From NCBI GenBank assembly GCA_963922205.1, contig CAWUHX010000147.1:822394-886393 (forward strand): 64,000 nucleotides of DNA, in the 5' to 3' direction. Below the pieces are notes generated by a model. It made no database searches and was not told the origin of the DNA. It saw nothing but the letters and a program-made list of their open reading frames with translations. A program made the position numbers and the translations under genes. The stretch is from Romanomermis culicivorax. Lineage: Eukaryota > Nematoda > Enoplea > Mermithida > Mermithidae. Shown here piece by piece: positions 50,001 through 59,823 of the stretch (its first letter is position 1; the number at the start of each line of letters is the position of its first letter).

Positions 50001-52022
50001 TTGCTTATTAGCGCACGCGCTCACGAATTTCAGGCATGCTACACAAAAAAGATACAGCAATAGTGCGGAGCTAATGAGGTTGCCACTAAAAAAATGCTGG
50101 TAAAAACTGATATTTTTTGGTAAAAGAAATTATTTTTTCACGAAAATTCAAAATTTCCAGTTGATGAGGCACAACTGATTGGTATACTTTTTCTCTGAAC
50201 AATGATTAAGTACACTTCGAATGACCCCTTCCCTGGTGGAAAATTATTCCCATGCATTTCTCCTTTTTTTTGTTTTTTAAGCATAGACATTCTAGGGCAG
50301 TCGTGGTCGTGAGTTTGTACCATATACAGAAGGGACGTTTCTTAGTACCCTTGTACCACCATTCCAGCATGGCCACTTCGGCTCCAGCCAGTTCATTGCC
50401 GACTAAATTAAGATAAGAAGATATAGAAAAAGGAAGAAATGTAAAAAAATGAAAAAATACAAAAAATAAAACAGCAAGGTAAACAGCAAGAGAATGAAGG
50501 AAAAGAAAGAGTAAAGCAGAAAATAACAAAGCAAACAGAAGAAAAATAAATAAAAATGAATGGGAAATAGTGAAAGGGGAAGATAGACGAAAGACGAGAA
50601 AAAATACAGAACAAAATAATGAAAGATAAAAAAGGGAAGAAGAAACAATAGAGAGAAAATAATTGAAGAGAGCAGAAAGAAGGCTAGAAAAAAACATGTG
50701 CGAGTAAACAACAAAGTGAGAAAGTGAATGAAAAAAAGAGAAAAATGAAAATTAAGGATAAAATAATAAAAAATTAATTGAAAAATGAAGAAAACAGCAG
50801 GAAAAAGGACAGGAGACAAAGAGAAAACGGGAAAAGGGAAAGACAAAACACCAAAAGAAACAGAAATTGAAAATTACTATCTGACGTTGAAATACAGTCA
50901 TGTGCATGATGGGTGCGGTGACAAAATGGCGGCACTGAACTGTCCCAGACGGAGCAAAATGGAGTAACCTTGAGCAATTTGGCCTGAAAGTTTTTACCTA
51001 CACTCATTGCAAAAAAAATTGAGCATCGAGTTTTTGGCGGTAAAGTTTGCTGAAGATTTTTGGGGGTGATTTTTCATAAAGTTAGTGTAACGTTGAATAA
51101 GTATCGCAAAAGCACAAACATTTAAAACTGTGAACTAATAAGTTAGCTTAGTGTAAACTGAAGAAATAGAAATGTTATGATAGAGGCAGTGAAAATGTGG
51201 TAACATTTTAAGGGAAAGAACATGTGGATGCAACTTTAAAATTCGGGCATCCCCTTTCTGTTAATTTTTTTTTGTTTTTTTTTCAATCACTTTTCCTTTC
51301 TTATTTTTTGTTTTCCCTTTCAATTCTCTATCTACTCGTGCATAGCTATCTTCTGCATCTTTTTCCAGTCTATGTTTCTAGCATTTAATCTTTCTTTCAT
51401 TTCTTTGTATTTATATATTTATATCGTTATTTCCTATTTCCTTTTTTCTCTTTTCGATCTTGATTTGCTTTTCGTTTTCTCGTTTCAACTTCCTGTCTCG
51501 AATTAAGTTATGGTTTTATGTCCGGGTGTCTTCCCAATGGTAGTATGTACAATTCATAAGTCTGGTTCATGGTTTTTGCATTAAATCTTACTCAAAGTTT
51601 TTTTATTTTATTGTAGCAAAGCCAACATTGACTGTCTACTATTGGGTTATCTTCGGGATGGCGTCAAGATTCAGGAAGAAGATGATGATGACAGTATTGA
51701 AGAGGTAAATGTTTTAGCATTTCTTACATACTAACTTGTACCATATAATCAGTTCTTGCTTTATTTTTTAGGCTTTGAAAATGTACGAAAAATTGAGAAC
51801 TCGGCCGGAGCTTACAGATAAAAAGAAGTCAAAAACGGGTGTCACGTTGAGCAAGAATGCACAAAAAACTGGTGGTGGTAAGTCAAACATCATTATAATT
51901 CATGTATCACGTTTGTTTATGGGTTGCTCAATTCAGAATCTCCGTTGAATGGATCTTTGGACCAATCGAATGGATTATTGGACCGAATGGATGAATCTCT
52001 GTATGATGAAATGGACTCGTAG
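47098..52022 (+). CDS. Accessory gene of the 13.7-kb transposon, multi-exon, function unknown
   Basis: Divergent from the transposase. Supported exons: 47098-47161 (MTPPKKSNRIENKK..., basic), 47221-47268, about 47480-47813 (start unsure), 47918-48432, 48616-48910, 49136-49339, 51617-51704, 51772-51877 and 51937-52022 (ends DESLYDEMDS, stop). Donors/acceptors are good and most phases agree. Residues encoded at 47590-47813 form a compact globular-looking segment (RYMICLGRKDKKAFWLETTDKRAFP). An acidic stretch follows (SDSEDSDGENDEQNE), then helical regions and a small CKCG-containing exon. No family recognised. A role like plant TNPA (binding the subterminal repeats) is inference. A frameshift near 48175, a TAA at about 48271 and uncertain junctions before 47480 and 49136 suggest decay. 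Confidence 0.55.
49595..49783. mobile_element. 189-bp hAT MITE with 8-bp target duplication
   Basis: Inverted ends CAGTGTTTTTTTTAGCGCG / CGCGCTAAAAAAAACACTG, flanked by ctattagt on both sides (49587-49594, 49784-49791). The interior repeats AGCGC/GCACGCGCTAA. It sits in an intron of the accessory gene. A diverged second copy lies at about 49925-50110. Confidence 0.92.
49925..50112. repeat. Diverged copy of the 49595 hAT MITE
   Basis: Shares 'ttggggctg.actaac.aaaaatg..g...attagcgcacgcgct.acgaattt' and ends gccactaaaaaaatgctgg. The ends are too worn to define a target duplication. Confidence 0.65.
50405..51530. repeat. Purine tract (50405-50880) and pyrimidine tract (51240-51530)
   Basis: The first segment is almost pure A/G on the plus strand, the second almost pure T/C, about 360 bp apart, so the two can pair as a large imperfect hairpin in the transcript. 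AAAATGGCGGC (YY1-like) sits between them at about 50924. Inside the large intron 49340-51616 of the accessory gene. Confidence 0.7.
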
Positions 52023-52199
52023 CAAGTTGTATTTTGAAAAATTTTTTTTTGTGACCAAATCTCATTTAAATTCTCATTATCGCGGCCGGTGCATTGTTAT
52101 GGAGCTTAAACTCATGTCGTATGATGTATTTTGTTTTATAGATGAAAATTTTATTTGTGCCAATAAAATCATGATTATTGAGGAAATTGCAGATCATAA

Positions 52200-52474
52200 A
52201 AAGTTCATAAGAGGAATCCCTGGGAACGTAATATGTGCCATAAGAGGATGAAAAAAGGAGGTAAATTAGGCTATAAAAGGAGTCTAGAGGCTATAATTTT
52301 TGATCATAAGAGGACTTTGAGGCAATAATGTAGGTAATAAGAGGACTTAAAAGGACATAAATTGTGACATAATGAGGATGAAAAAGGACATAAAATTCCC
52401 ATTCTAATTATGTCCTTTTATGTTACAAATTATCCCCTTTTTTATGACCTCTTATATTCCCTCAAAGTCCTGGG
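52200..52474 (-). repeat. Right terminal inverted repeat and subterminal array
   Basis: About seven ATAAGAGGA(C)/TATGTCC(T) motifs in both orientations end at CCTGGG 52474. They mirror the left end. Confidence 0.85.
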
Positions 52475-52839
52475 ATAAATGTTCTTTGCAAATTCGTAAA
52501 TTTCATTATCACTAAATTTTTTATCAACTGCCAAAGCAATATCGAATTTGGAAAGTGCTTCAGCTTTCATATGCTTTGGAAGTGGAACTGGTTTTGTCAA
52601 AAATTCAGCTTTTTCCAGATTGACTGGTATGATTCTGAAAAGAAGAAAAAATCATGCTTTTTGCTTTATTTGCATTTTACTATCATGACTTACTCTTCAG
52701 TTTCCATTTCATTGACTTCTGAAGGTGCAGTCGATGGTGAATCTATAGATTCTAAATTAGTCAAATCGGAATCATTTTGGGATCGAATTTCTTGCCTTTT
52801 TGCAGCTACGGGTGCAAAAAATGACGTGATTCCTTTCAT

Positions 52840-54660
52840 TATAAATGTTTAATAATTTTATAATAATAATTTTAACGGGTTGTGGTAGCTGTGCATGATT
52901 GACCAACTATATGGTCAATGATGATCATATGCCAAAGATAGGATAAAAATTAATAATATGGAAAAATTTGTAAAGTTACAAGATGAATCACCTAAACAGT
53001 AAACCAAAAACTTTTTCATTAGTGACTATTATTACTACATTAATGGCGCACAACACATATCATAATTACACATTATTTTGAAAAAAGTTTGTAACATTTC
53101 AGGTGGGGGGGTATACCCCTCCCCTTATGGAGAGATGACAAAATATCAGTGGGCGGAGCTTGGTGAAACACCAACATGAGAGGCTATATAAAAATGCATA
53201 GATGAAAAAGTATAACCAGAAAAACCTGATCCACTTCCCAGCATTCTGTTGGTGGTCACTCTGCTTACATGATTGTTTTGCAAGATCCTTTCACAGAATA
53301 ATGAATGATCACTATTTTGTAATATTTTTTCAAAAATGTCCTTTTACAAAAGGATGGTCATCAATTTCTGCTCAGCAATCAGGGAATTTGCTTTACCCCA
53401 TGTAAGACTTTCACAAAATCTTGAACATCTGAAAAGGTCAAACTACTTCTTATCATCCTACTGTGATAGCATGGTGAAACAGTTTATTAAAACATCAATC
53501 ATTGAGCTGAAACACTGTACTGTAGATGCCCCATAATTGACAAATATATTTACATGCTGCCTTCACTTATATTGGGAGAGATTTTTACCTTATTCCCTCA
53601 TATTCCTCATACCCCTACTCACCATTCTACTTTCTAACTGCTATGATGTCATGAACCCCACACCAATTTTGATTAATTTTCAATGAAGTGACTCACTCTA
53701 CCTAATTATAATGCTTACCAGCACATTCTTATCATTGGAATCTGAATCTCCACATATCTGCTAGAACCAGCAATACATACAACAGAAAAGTCAAACAGCA
53801 TGAGATCACCTTAAATAGTCCTATTTATTTTCTTTTACTAACACTTGTGAATGCATGGAGCAAGGAAAAGAATTCTGAAAACAAATTTTCTAGAGGTTCA
53901 TTGTGATTAAGCTGTGTTCAATCAATTATATGAATGTGTAGAAATTATGAATTTGTAAATTTGGTATTAACATCCTCCCATTCTGTACTCATTCCATGTA
54001 ATCAGTTCCATATGAGAAAAATGATGATGCCAAGGAATAGTCTTTGATGTAGTACATCTCCTCCAACATTCAAATATATGTTCTCGCAACCTGTTTTATG
54101 CCTCACTTTCTAAAGATATTTTAAGTTTTATGGTTTTAAATTGTTTGGTCAGGAATGTCACCCAAAGAATTCTCTGCAGCTACTGAGATTTAAAGACATT
54201 CATGATGAAAAACACAAGCACTCAAATCTTTTTTGGACTGCATGGCTGATTTAGAGTTCCATGCCATTGGTTTGCTGCGACCTGGAGGCACAGTAAATAT
54301 TTATCAAGTCAGACAAGTTGCCATGAGGAATGTCTAAATTGTGAAGTCAGTTTTGAATTTCCTGGCCATGACACATATCTTTTTGCATACCAGCTTTAAA
54401 ATTCTTTCTTCATTGATCGATCACCTACATCGATAGTAGAAGACTTGACAGTCACCCCTCTACATTGGTAGTTCCTTGTGTTCTGTTTCTATGAGATACA
54501 TGCATATGTTAAAGTAGTATTTGAATTCAATTTAATCCTAATTTTGAATCCTTCAGTTTTCATCTCCATTTGTGATGTGGTAGATACCCAAATTTTAACT
54601 GGTATAAAAACTTTGGAACATTTCTCACAAATTGTTGAAGTTTCAGAATGCACAGGAACA
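52840..54660. other. No recognised gene
   Basis: AT-rich. A G/C-run patch at 53100-53130 could be a worn MITE. The expected second terminus of the hAT element was looked for here and not found. Confidence 0.35.
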
Positions 54661-54664
54661 ACAT

Positions 54665-54778
54665 AAAATGTGTTTCCTGTAAAGCTAGAATATCTTTATC
54701 TTTTGTTTGCTCATGAATTTTGCTGAGTTTCAAATCATTCCTCAACAAACCTGCACAATTCAGAGTTGCTACTCTGAG
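54665..54778 (-). pseudogene. LINE endonuclease N-terminal scrap
   Basis: 38 codons starting LRVATLNCAGLLRNDLK and ending DILALQETHF, the first two motifs of an AP-endonuclease domain. Flanks in the same frame are unrelated. It is not a piece of the 13-kb LINE, which begins its endonuclease differently. Confidence 0.7.
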
Positions 54779-55074
54779 CATATTACCTTGCAGGGCCATT
54801 GTAGTAAGAAATAAAACATGGCTGAGCCAACATGTTTTGATCATTGCAGCAGGGTTAGAAAATTCTGACAAGAAATCTTAGATTGTAGGCTGCTTACTAT
54901 CTTTTATATCAGGTGACAAAACTTACCAGCCCTTTTTAACTTGCCCATTCAAAAAACGAGTTGATTGCTCTGCTTATTTTTGAAATTCCACATTCTGATC
55001 CCATAACTTCATCAAAACTTACTTAAATTGTTTGGTTCCCAATTATTGCAATTGTTAATACAAGTACCCTCTAT

Positions 55075-56244
55075 TCAAACACCAATACCCATATATAGAT
55101 CAAATGGGTTTGTTGTGACTAATTCATAATCGAGCATATTAAATAACGCACAACATGAATGCTTCAACTGGGAACACTCATACCAATTAGCCTCATATTC
55201 CATCAAAGCTGTTGTCTGGTTGCTCCAATCGAATTGTCCACCAAGTCGCTTTGCTAGGGCTGCATTATCACAATATATAATTTGATTTTCTTTCTCTGGA
55301 AGATTCATCGTACTGGCCCTGTGGGCAAATAAGTAGTGTTTTGTACTCCCATGGGTTTGACCATGAACAGTAAATTTACATGGAAAATGGTTCAACAAAA
55401 TGCATTTCTAAGTATAAAATGGTATATTGCCCCATTTTTTTGAAATTAATGTAAATATATAGAGATTGTGGTAATTATTTATCAACTGGTTTTTTTTTTC
55501 TATCACATTGATTCTTGGAATTGATAAGTCCCAGTCTATACTTGCTGCTGATGAATACTCTGAAGGCATTGATTTACAACTTATGTTGATTTTACTTTCA
55601 CAGTAACACATGGCCCAGCTGCATATATTTTCAGCAATAAGTCTCCATGCCATAAAGCCAAAGTTGTAATTTAATATGCTTAATCATTGGGTGAACATAA
55701 AACCAAACAATACCAGGGATTTTAATTTTCAGTGTGATCTCAGTTTTAATAGTTCGAACATTGGAATGAATCAGTTTGCAATTTTCCATTGGCAAAAATT
55801 CCATATTATTATTGTCAGCAATTTTGAGGCCAGGGAATTTAATCATTAGCCAATTATCTACTCCAGAATGTTTAACATATACCAGTTATACATATACAAT
55901 TCCAGGTAAACATGGCTTGATAACTTCCACTTTTAAGTTTAATATATGATATTTCATCATTATGGCTTGATCACCCTTCTCTCTTGTCTCGAAATGGAGT
56001 TTTTATGTGTTGTTATTCGAAGCCAACATAGGCAAAACATTATCAGCATTTTTGGTTTTGAGTTTGATGAAAATATTGATGTCTTTTTCATAAAAATTCC
56101 ATTATTCATGGATACAAAACCAATTTTACTGCTTTTGAACTTGTAGATTTCTCGTGTGGTCAGCATACCATTATCACCCTGACCAATTTCGTCTAAACAC
56201 ATCAGGGCTTGTTCCCCTTCCTCTTGGTCCCTGTTGTCAGCCAT
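55075..56244 (-). pseudogene. Unassigned coding-like relic, several frames
   Basis: Minus strand. ATG 56244 opens MADNRDQEEGEQALMCLDEIGQGDNG followed by about 60 more plausible codons. Further protein-like segments occur at 55846-55631, 55650-55480 and 55398-55075, the last ending DLYMGIGV then stop. The even composition and the succession of non-repetitive frames suggest one former gene of about 350 codons with frame damage or introns. I do not recognise it. A viral structural protein is one speculative option. Confidence 0.3.
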
Positions 56245-56249
56245 TCAGT

Positions 56250-58380
56250 ATAAATCTGAAAAGTATGTAGTTTAAGAAAAACAATCATTTGATTCAATAA
56301 TGATTTTTCTAATTCATTTAATTCAAAGTTGATGCCACAAGTAGCTGTTGAACAAGATTAAATTCAATGAGAAGATAAAAATCTTGCAAAGAAAGTATTT
56401 TTTGTATTGTTTGGTAGTCAATATTCACTCATTTATAGAGTTGACAGAAAATCAGAATATATATCAAGAATGTGAAAAAATGATGAATACCTGATCATTG
56501 ATGATATTTCTGTGTACTGATTCTCATGATTTTTTTATTGAATGAGTGTTGTGATATACCTTCATTTCTCTCTGATACAATAATGCAAACTTTTAATTCA
56601 AAATGCTATATCAGAAGCCCCAAAAATTTCTTTTCCAAGTTTGTGGAATGCTGGTAAATTTTTTTCCATTTTCTGAAAAAAATCACCGCAGCTTCAGGTT
56701 CGACAGGCAGGTTATTCTGACTACTATTTGTGGAGCACTTGTTTTTTGATCTTTAGGTCAGTGGCCATCCTCATCGCTTCCACTCAATAAAAATTTATAA
56801 GGTGAGTATTGATGGATGATACCATGGGAGCTCCTATGGAAAAGAAGGAAAAGTTACCATAAATCCTAAATTTGAAAGCATCCAGACTTTACAGTTACAA
56901 GGTTTAATACAATTTCTATATGAAAATCTCAGCCAAAGTTTCAGTTAAAAAAATGTACCTAGGTTCCACCATTTCATGCTTTGACTAACATGACACATTT
57001 CATGGCTCTATGAAACAAACGTGTATATGTTGCTGGGAGCATTCACAGGTGATTCATGAACCAAGTTTTCTGTGAAGTTTGAATTAAGATTTCAAAATGA
57101 GTGAACATCTTTGCACCTATATTAGCTAATAATAAAAATTGAGTTTGTAGCAAACAGGCTGCTTTCTTTGGCTGTAATCAATGTTGTCTACATGATAACA
57201 TCCTTATTGACTTCATTTTGTAAGCACATAAATCAGTTACAGGTGAGCTAGAATCAAATTTTGTTATTGTAACTGTAGTAACTCACAAACTTATGACTAA
57301 TGATTCTAAGTTTCAAAAAAAGTTCACCAATCCTATGACAGCTGGAGTAGATGATATATTCTTCATGAAAGTGAGCTGTTGCTAAATATAAGTGTTTTTA
57401 AGGTGAGAAAAATTACACATTAAAGAACTGACAGTCTATGCCCCAGCAGTGACAGGGACAGGTGAGTGGCCAATGTGGCTTCACAGGTGCATTACTAATG
57501 ATGGTTTTATTTTTTGGTTTGTCTTTACCTCCTCTCAAACACATAGGTCAAAAAGGTAATTGATCCCTTTATGACAAAAGATGACGTCAAAAGAATACTG
57601 AAAGACTCTGCTTATGATTTTATGTGAGACAACAGAATATTAAAAAATTATGCTAAGGTTGGTGGTGAGCAAAACAGAGAAGAATCAGAAAAATGACAAA
57701 CAGCCAGAATATGAGAATATGGGCGAAGAAAATGAATCACATCACAAAGAAAGTTCTGACGTCTTAGTTATTAGGTGGTCAAATAGAAAGAAGAGCCAGA
57801 ATGGCTAAAAATGATGAATATTATTGATTCATAAAATTCAAATTTGCTTTTGAATTTATTTGATTGATAAAATCATAATCATGTTGTTTTGAAAGTGATG
57901 GTTTCTAAATAATAAGTCTTTTCATGGTTTCATATTACGACACTAGTCTCAAAATATAGCTAATGTAAACAGAATACTTCATATTAAACTCCATGAAAAA
58001 AATTTGATGCTTATAACTGTGACTACTATGAATCAGCTTCCAGTGCCTTTTCATTGGTTGATATGGAACTGAATGCCGGTTGATTTAGTTTATTATATTC
58101 CTGTTTTCCTACCTTACCCAACCTTATTCTCTACTCCATCTTCTACTATTCATTTATGTGATATTTGAAATAATCCATAGAGAATCAGAAAGTGTCCAGT
58201 ACTTCTTTTGTCAGGTAGAGGCACCCATGCAGTCTGCCCATATCACTACAGATTTCAGCTAGGGAGTCTGGTTCTTCTATGAACAAAATGGTATCATAGG
58301 TGTTAAAATTGATTACTTATTCAGCTGAAAAATCTTATGCAACAAGGCTTGGTGGAATGAACTTGGTTCTACTGAAGTAG
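56250..58380. other. No recognised gene
   Basis: AT-rich flank between the relic and the Polinton. Only short chance frames. Confidence 0.4.
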
Positions 58381-58384
58381 TAGT

Positions 58385-59030
58385 ATAGAGAGACCCCCCC
58401 CCCTCAAGCGCAAAAAGCTCCCCGGCCCATGCAAAAGATAGGCGTTGGACTTAGAAAAAAAATCACAACCTCCCCGACACACAAAACATAGCCGACCTTC
58501 CGCCGATTATTATGACGTCATTTTTCCGGCTGGAAAAAAGCATGACGTCACACCTAGGCTAGAAAGAAAAAAAGTTGCCGAAACTTGGCCCACCCACATC
58601 TCCGTCAAAACTCGAAATAATGTAACATATATGGTACTTTTCGGAATCAGCTCAATGAGATCTATCGATTGGTACCCAACATGACCCATTTAGGACGAAA
58701 GCCTAAATTAAGTGCGGGACTCTACTGTTTGTGCTCTTATTTATTACACACCGCTGCCGCCCACTGCTGCCACCGCCGCCGCCGCGCCTGTTGGGGGGAG
58801 GGAAGTTCGCCTAGCTAATAAAGCTGAAGCTGCCGCTTCAAGCTTTATATAGCTAGCCTAAATGGAATAGACAATCGATATGAGCAATAAATGATGTGAT
58901 ATATCAACAGAAATTGTGTACTCATTCGCACTGATCACAGGCGCCATTCACACTGATCACCAGCGCCAGCCGCGGGGAGGCTAGTACAAGTGTGGCGCCA
59001 GTACTTTCATAGAAAGTACCCATAATAAAT
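58385..59030. repeat. Probable terminal repeat region of the Polinton
   Basis: GC-rich, CpG-containing 640 bp between AT-rich flank and the last gene, beginning near 'agtatagagagaccccccc' (Polinton ends begin with AG). It includes a (cgc/gcc) run at 58750-58790, a 50-nt hairpin at 58809-58858 and a direct repeat 'cactgatcac..gcgcc' at 58928-58967. Only the distal copy could confirm that it is a terminal inverted repeat. Confidence 0.45.
58809..58858. terminator. Strong hairpin downstream of the virion gene cluster
   Basis: Arms gcctagctaataaagctgaagc and gcttcaagctttatatagctagcc around a tgcc loop. It includes AATAAA at 58818, on the plus strand. It may act as transcription/3'-end boundary or be part of the terminal repeat. 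Confidence 0.4.
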
Positions 59031-59036
59031 GTTGTT

Positions 59037-59216
59037 TTACTTTTTTCTAGTATAGTTGTGATCCCAGGTCGATTCTTTCTTCATCAGCCTTTTCATTCTT
59101 TTAATTGGTGAAGGATCAGCACCCAATTCTCTATATCTTCCAGCTTGAACATATCTACACACAGCATAATGCACAGAATGCATAGGAATTTTCCCACATA
59201 AGTTGCAAGGCTCCAT
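59037..59216 (-). CDS. Small zinc-binding basic protein
   Basis: 59 residues from ATG 59216. The N-terminus has CNLCGKIPMHSVHYAVC, a C-x2-C...H...H...C cluster able to bind one zinc, followed by a basic tail (KRMKRLMKK...HNYTRKK). A TATAAATAT box lies 43 nt upstream, so it is its own transcription unit, the last before the element end. The open frame upstream to 59237 uses GTG and is less likely. Perhaps a DNA/RNA-binding regulator; no family recognised. Confidence 0.65.
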   Translation of the reverse strand: MEPCNLCGKIPMHSVHYAVCRYVQAGRYRELGADPSPIKRMKRLMKKESTWDHNYTRKK

Positions 59217-59250
59217 TTTAGAGAATGAATGTTTCACCTATTGACTTGAT

Positions 59251-59261
59251 ATATTTATACC
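59251..59261 (-). promoter_or_regulatory. TATA box of the zinc-protein gene
   Basis: GGTATAAATAT on the minus strand, 43 nt before the ATG at 59216. A variant of the motif shared by the other units (lacks AAGTTG). Confidence 0.6.
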
Positions 59262-59302
59262 AGTGGGTAGTACTGTAACTGAATCATACTAGTTCTTACT
59301 CA

Positions 59303-59821
59303 TCAACTTTGAAAACTGACAAGTAACTCTTTGAAGTTCTTCTGCAGTTCACCGTAGGTCTTGGCACCCGTGATAATAATTTTACCTTTGTGAAAAATCA
59401 ATGCACATAAGCCCTGCTTGTTAATTGTATATTTCAGTGCAGGAAATAATTCAGGAGAATAATCACACTGACCCCTATGAGTGTTATAGAATTCCTCAAC
59501 ATTGATACAGTGATCTAGGGCGTATGACCCAACAACATTGCACATTCTAAATTTCCTGGGTCTTGGTCGATAGCCGAGTTTGAGCAGTATTTCTGCAGCA
59601 TAATCTATACTTTTCACAGCCTGCTGAGTTGCCTTAATGCCCACACATATGAGCTTGCCATTTTCATACAATAGTAGACAACATTTTGGATCATTAAGAT
59701 GCCAAATTAGCGACCGAAATTTTCCCATTGTCAGTTTAGAGCCATCCAATTTTTTAGCAAGTGAGTCTAAATTGAGTCGACAGCCAAGTTCAGCTGTGAC
59801 AGTAATGTTTTGTACCTGCAT
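59303..59821 (-). CDS. TATA-box-binding protein (TBP) homologue
   Basis: 172 residues, exactly a TBP core with both direct repeats. Repeat 1: NITVTAELGCRLNLDSLAKKL, GKFRSLIWHLNDPK, LYENGKLICVGIKA and the helix AVKSIDYAAEILLKLGY. Repeat 2: FRMCNVVGSY, EFYNTHRG, YSPELFPALKY and LIFHKGKIIITGAKT. Of the four DNA-kinking phenylalanines, F35, F126 and F143 are present and the fourth is Y52. No N-terminal extension. It starts at ATG 59821, 2 nt after the penton stop, so both share one transcript from the TATA at 60645. It should bind TATA DNA in the nucleus and recruit TFIIB-type factors. Open and undamaged. Diverged well beyond a host TBP copy, and intronless. Confidence 0.9.
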   Translation of the reverse strand: MQVQNITVTAELGCRLNLDSLAKKLDGSKLTMGKFRSLIWHLNDPKCCLLLYENGKLICVGIKATQQAVKSIDYAAEILLKLGYRPRPRKFRMCNVVGSYALDHCINVEEFYNTHRGQCDYSPELFPALKYTINKQGLCALIFHKGKIIITGAKTYGELQKNFKELLVSFQS

Positions 59822-59823
59822 TT

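Larger units (their letters stand above)
38793..52474. mobile_element. 13.7-kb TNP2-type (EnSpm/CACTA-related, CMC) transposon
   Basis: The ends are inverted: left CCCAGGGCTTTGAG..., right complement CCCAGGACTTTGAG..., then similar A(A/C)T(C/A)ATAAGAGG. Each side is flanked by AT (38791-38792, 52475-52476), a 2-bp target duplication. Removing the insert and one AT leaves the interrupted hAT frame open across the join, which proves the borders. Subterminal arrays of ATAAGAGGACAT in both orientations fill 38811-39175 and 52200-52465. It carries a TNP2 transposase (minus) and a divergent multi-exon gene (plus). The termini do not read CACTA, so I place it only near that superfamily; the 2-bp duplication is Mirage-like. 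Confidence 0.9.
36227..52839 (-). mobile_element. Second hAT element, interrupted by a 13.7-kb transposon
   Basis: The 3' end starts at 36227 with CAGGCCCGTAGCCAGGA then T and G runs, a terminus type common to metazoan hAT elements. The transposase coding runs on the minus strand from 52839 to 52477, is cut by the insertion 52474-38793, and resumes at 38790 to 36479. The other terminus, expected right of 52839, was not recognised, so the right limit is that of the coding start. Confidence 0.8.
36479..52839 (-). pseudogene. hAT transposase, TTF zinc finger/DUF4371 type, split
   Basis: Exon 1 52839-52694 (starts MKGITSFFAPVAAKRQE) and exon 2 from 52634 are spliced in phase. Coding breaks at 52477/38790 through a transposon insertion. 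Past it comes the TTF zinc-finger region (WLEKNQLLAFTHVEHGFF, then CVLFHKPLVGKG), where the first Cys is lost and a TAA stop sits at about 38672. Further short introns (for example 38279-38218) lead to the catalytic part: LADETSS, ARGYDGASNMSG, FHCASHKVNL, CPTRWVECH. The hAT dimerisation end is VTTASSKRSFSTLRRI. Stop at 36479. Related to the THAP12/ZMYM-type host proteins, but the element end at 36227 argues for a transposon. Confidence 0.85.

Noticed and set aside
50138-50846. Long minus-strand Phe/Ser/Leu-rich frames
   Set aside because: They come from a purine-rich low-complexity tract; composition is extreme and no domain is present.
53098-53130. Possible second terminus of the interrupted hAT element
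   Set aside because: G/C runs there do not match the complement of CAGGCCCGTAGCCAGG, and no 8-bp duplication with the 36227 flank was found.
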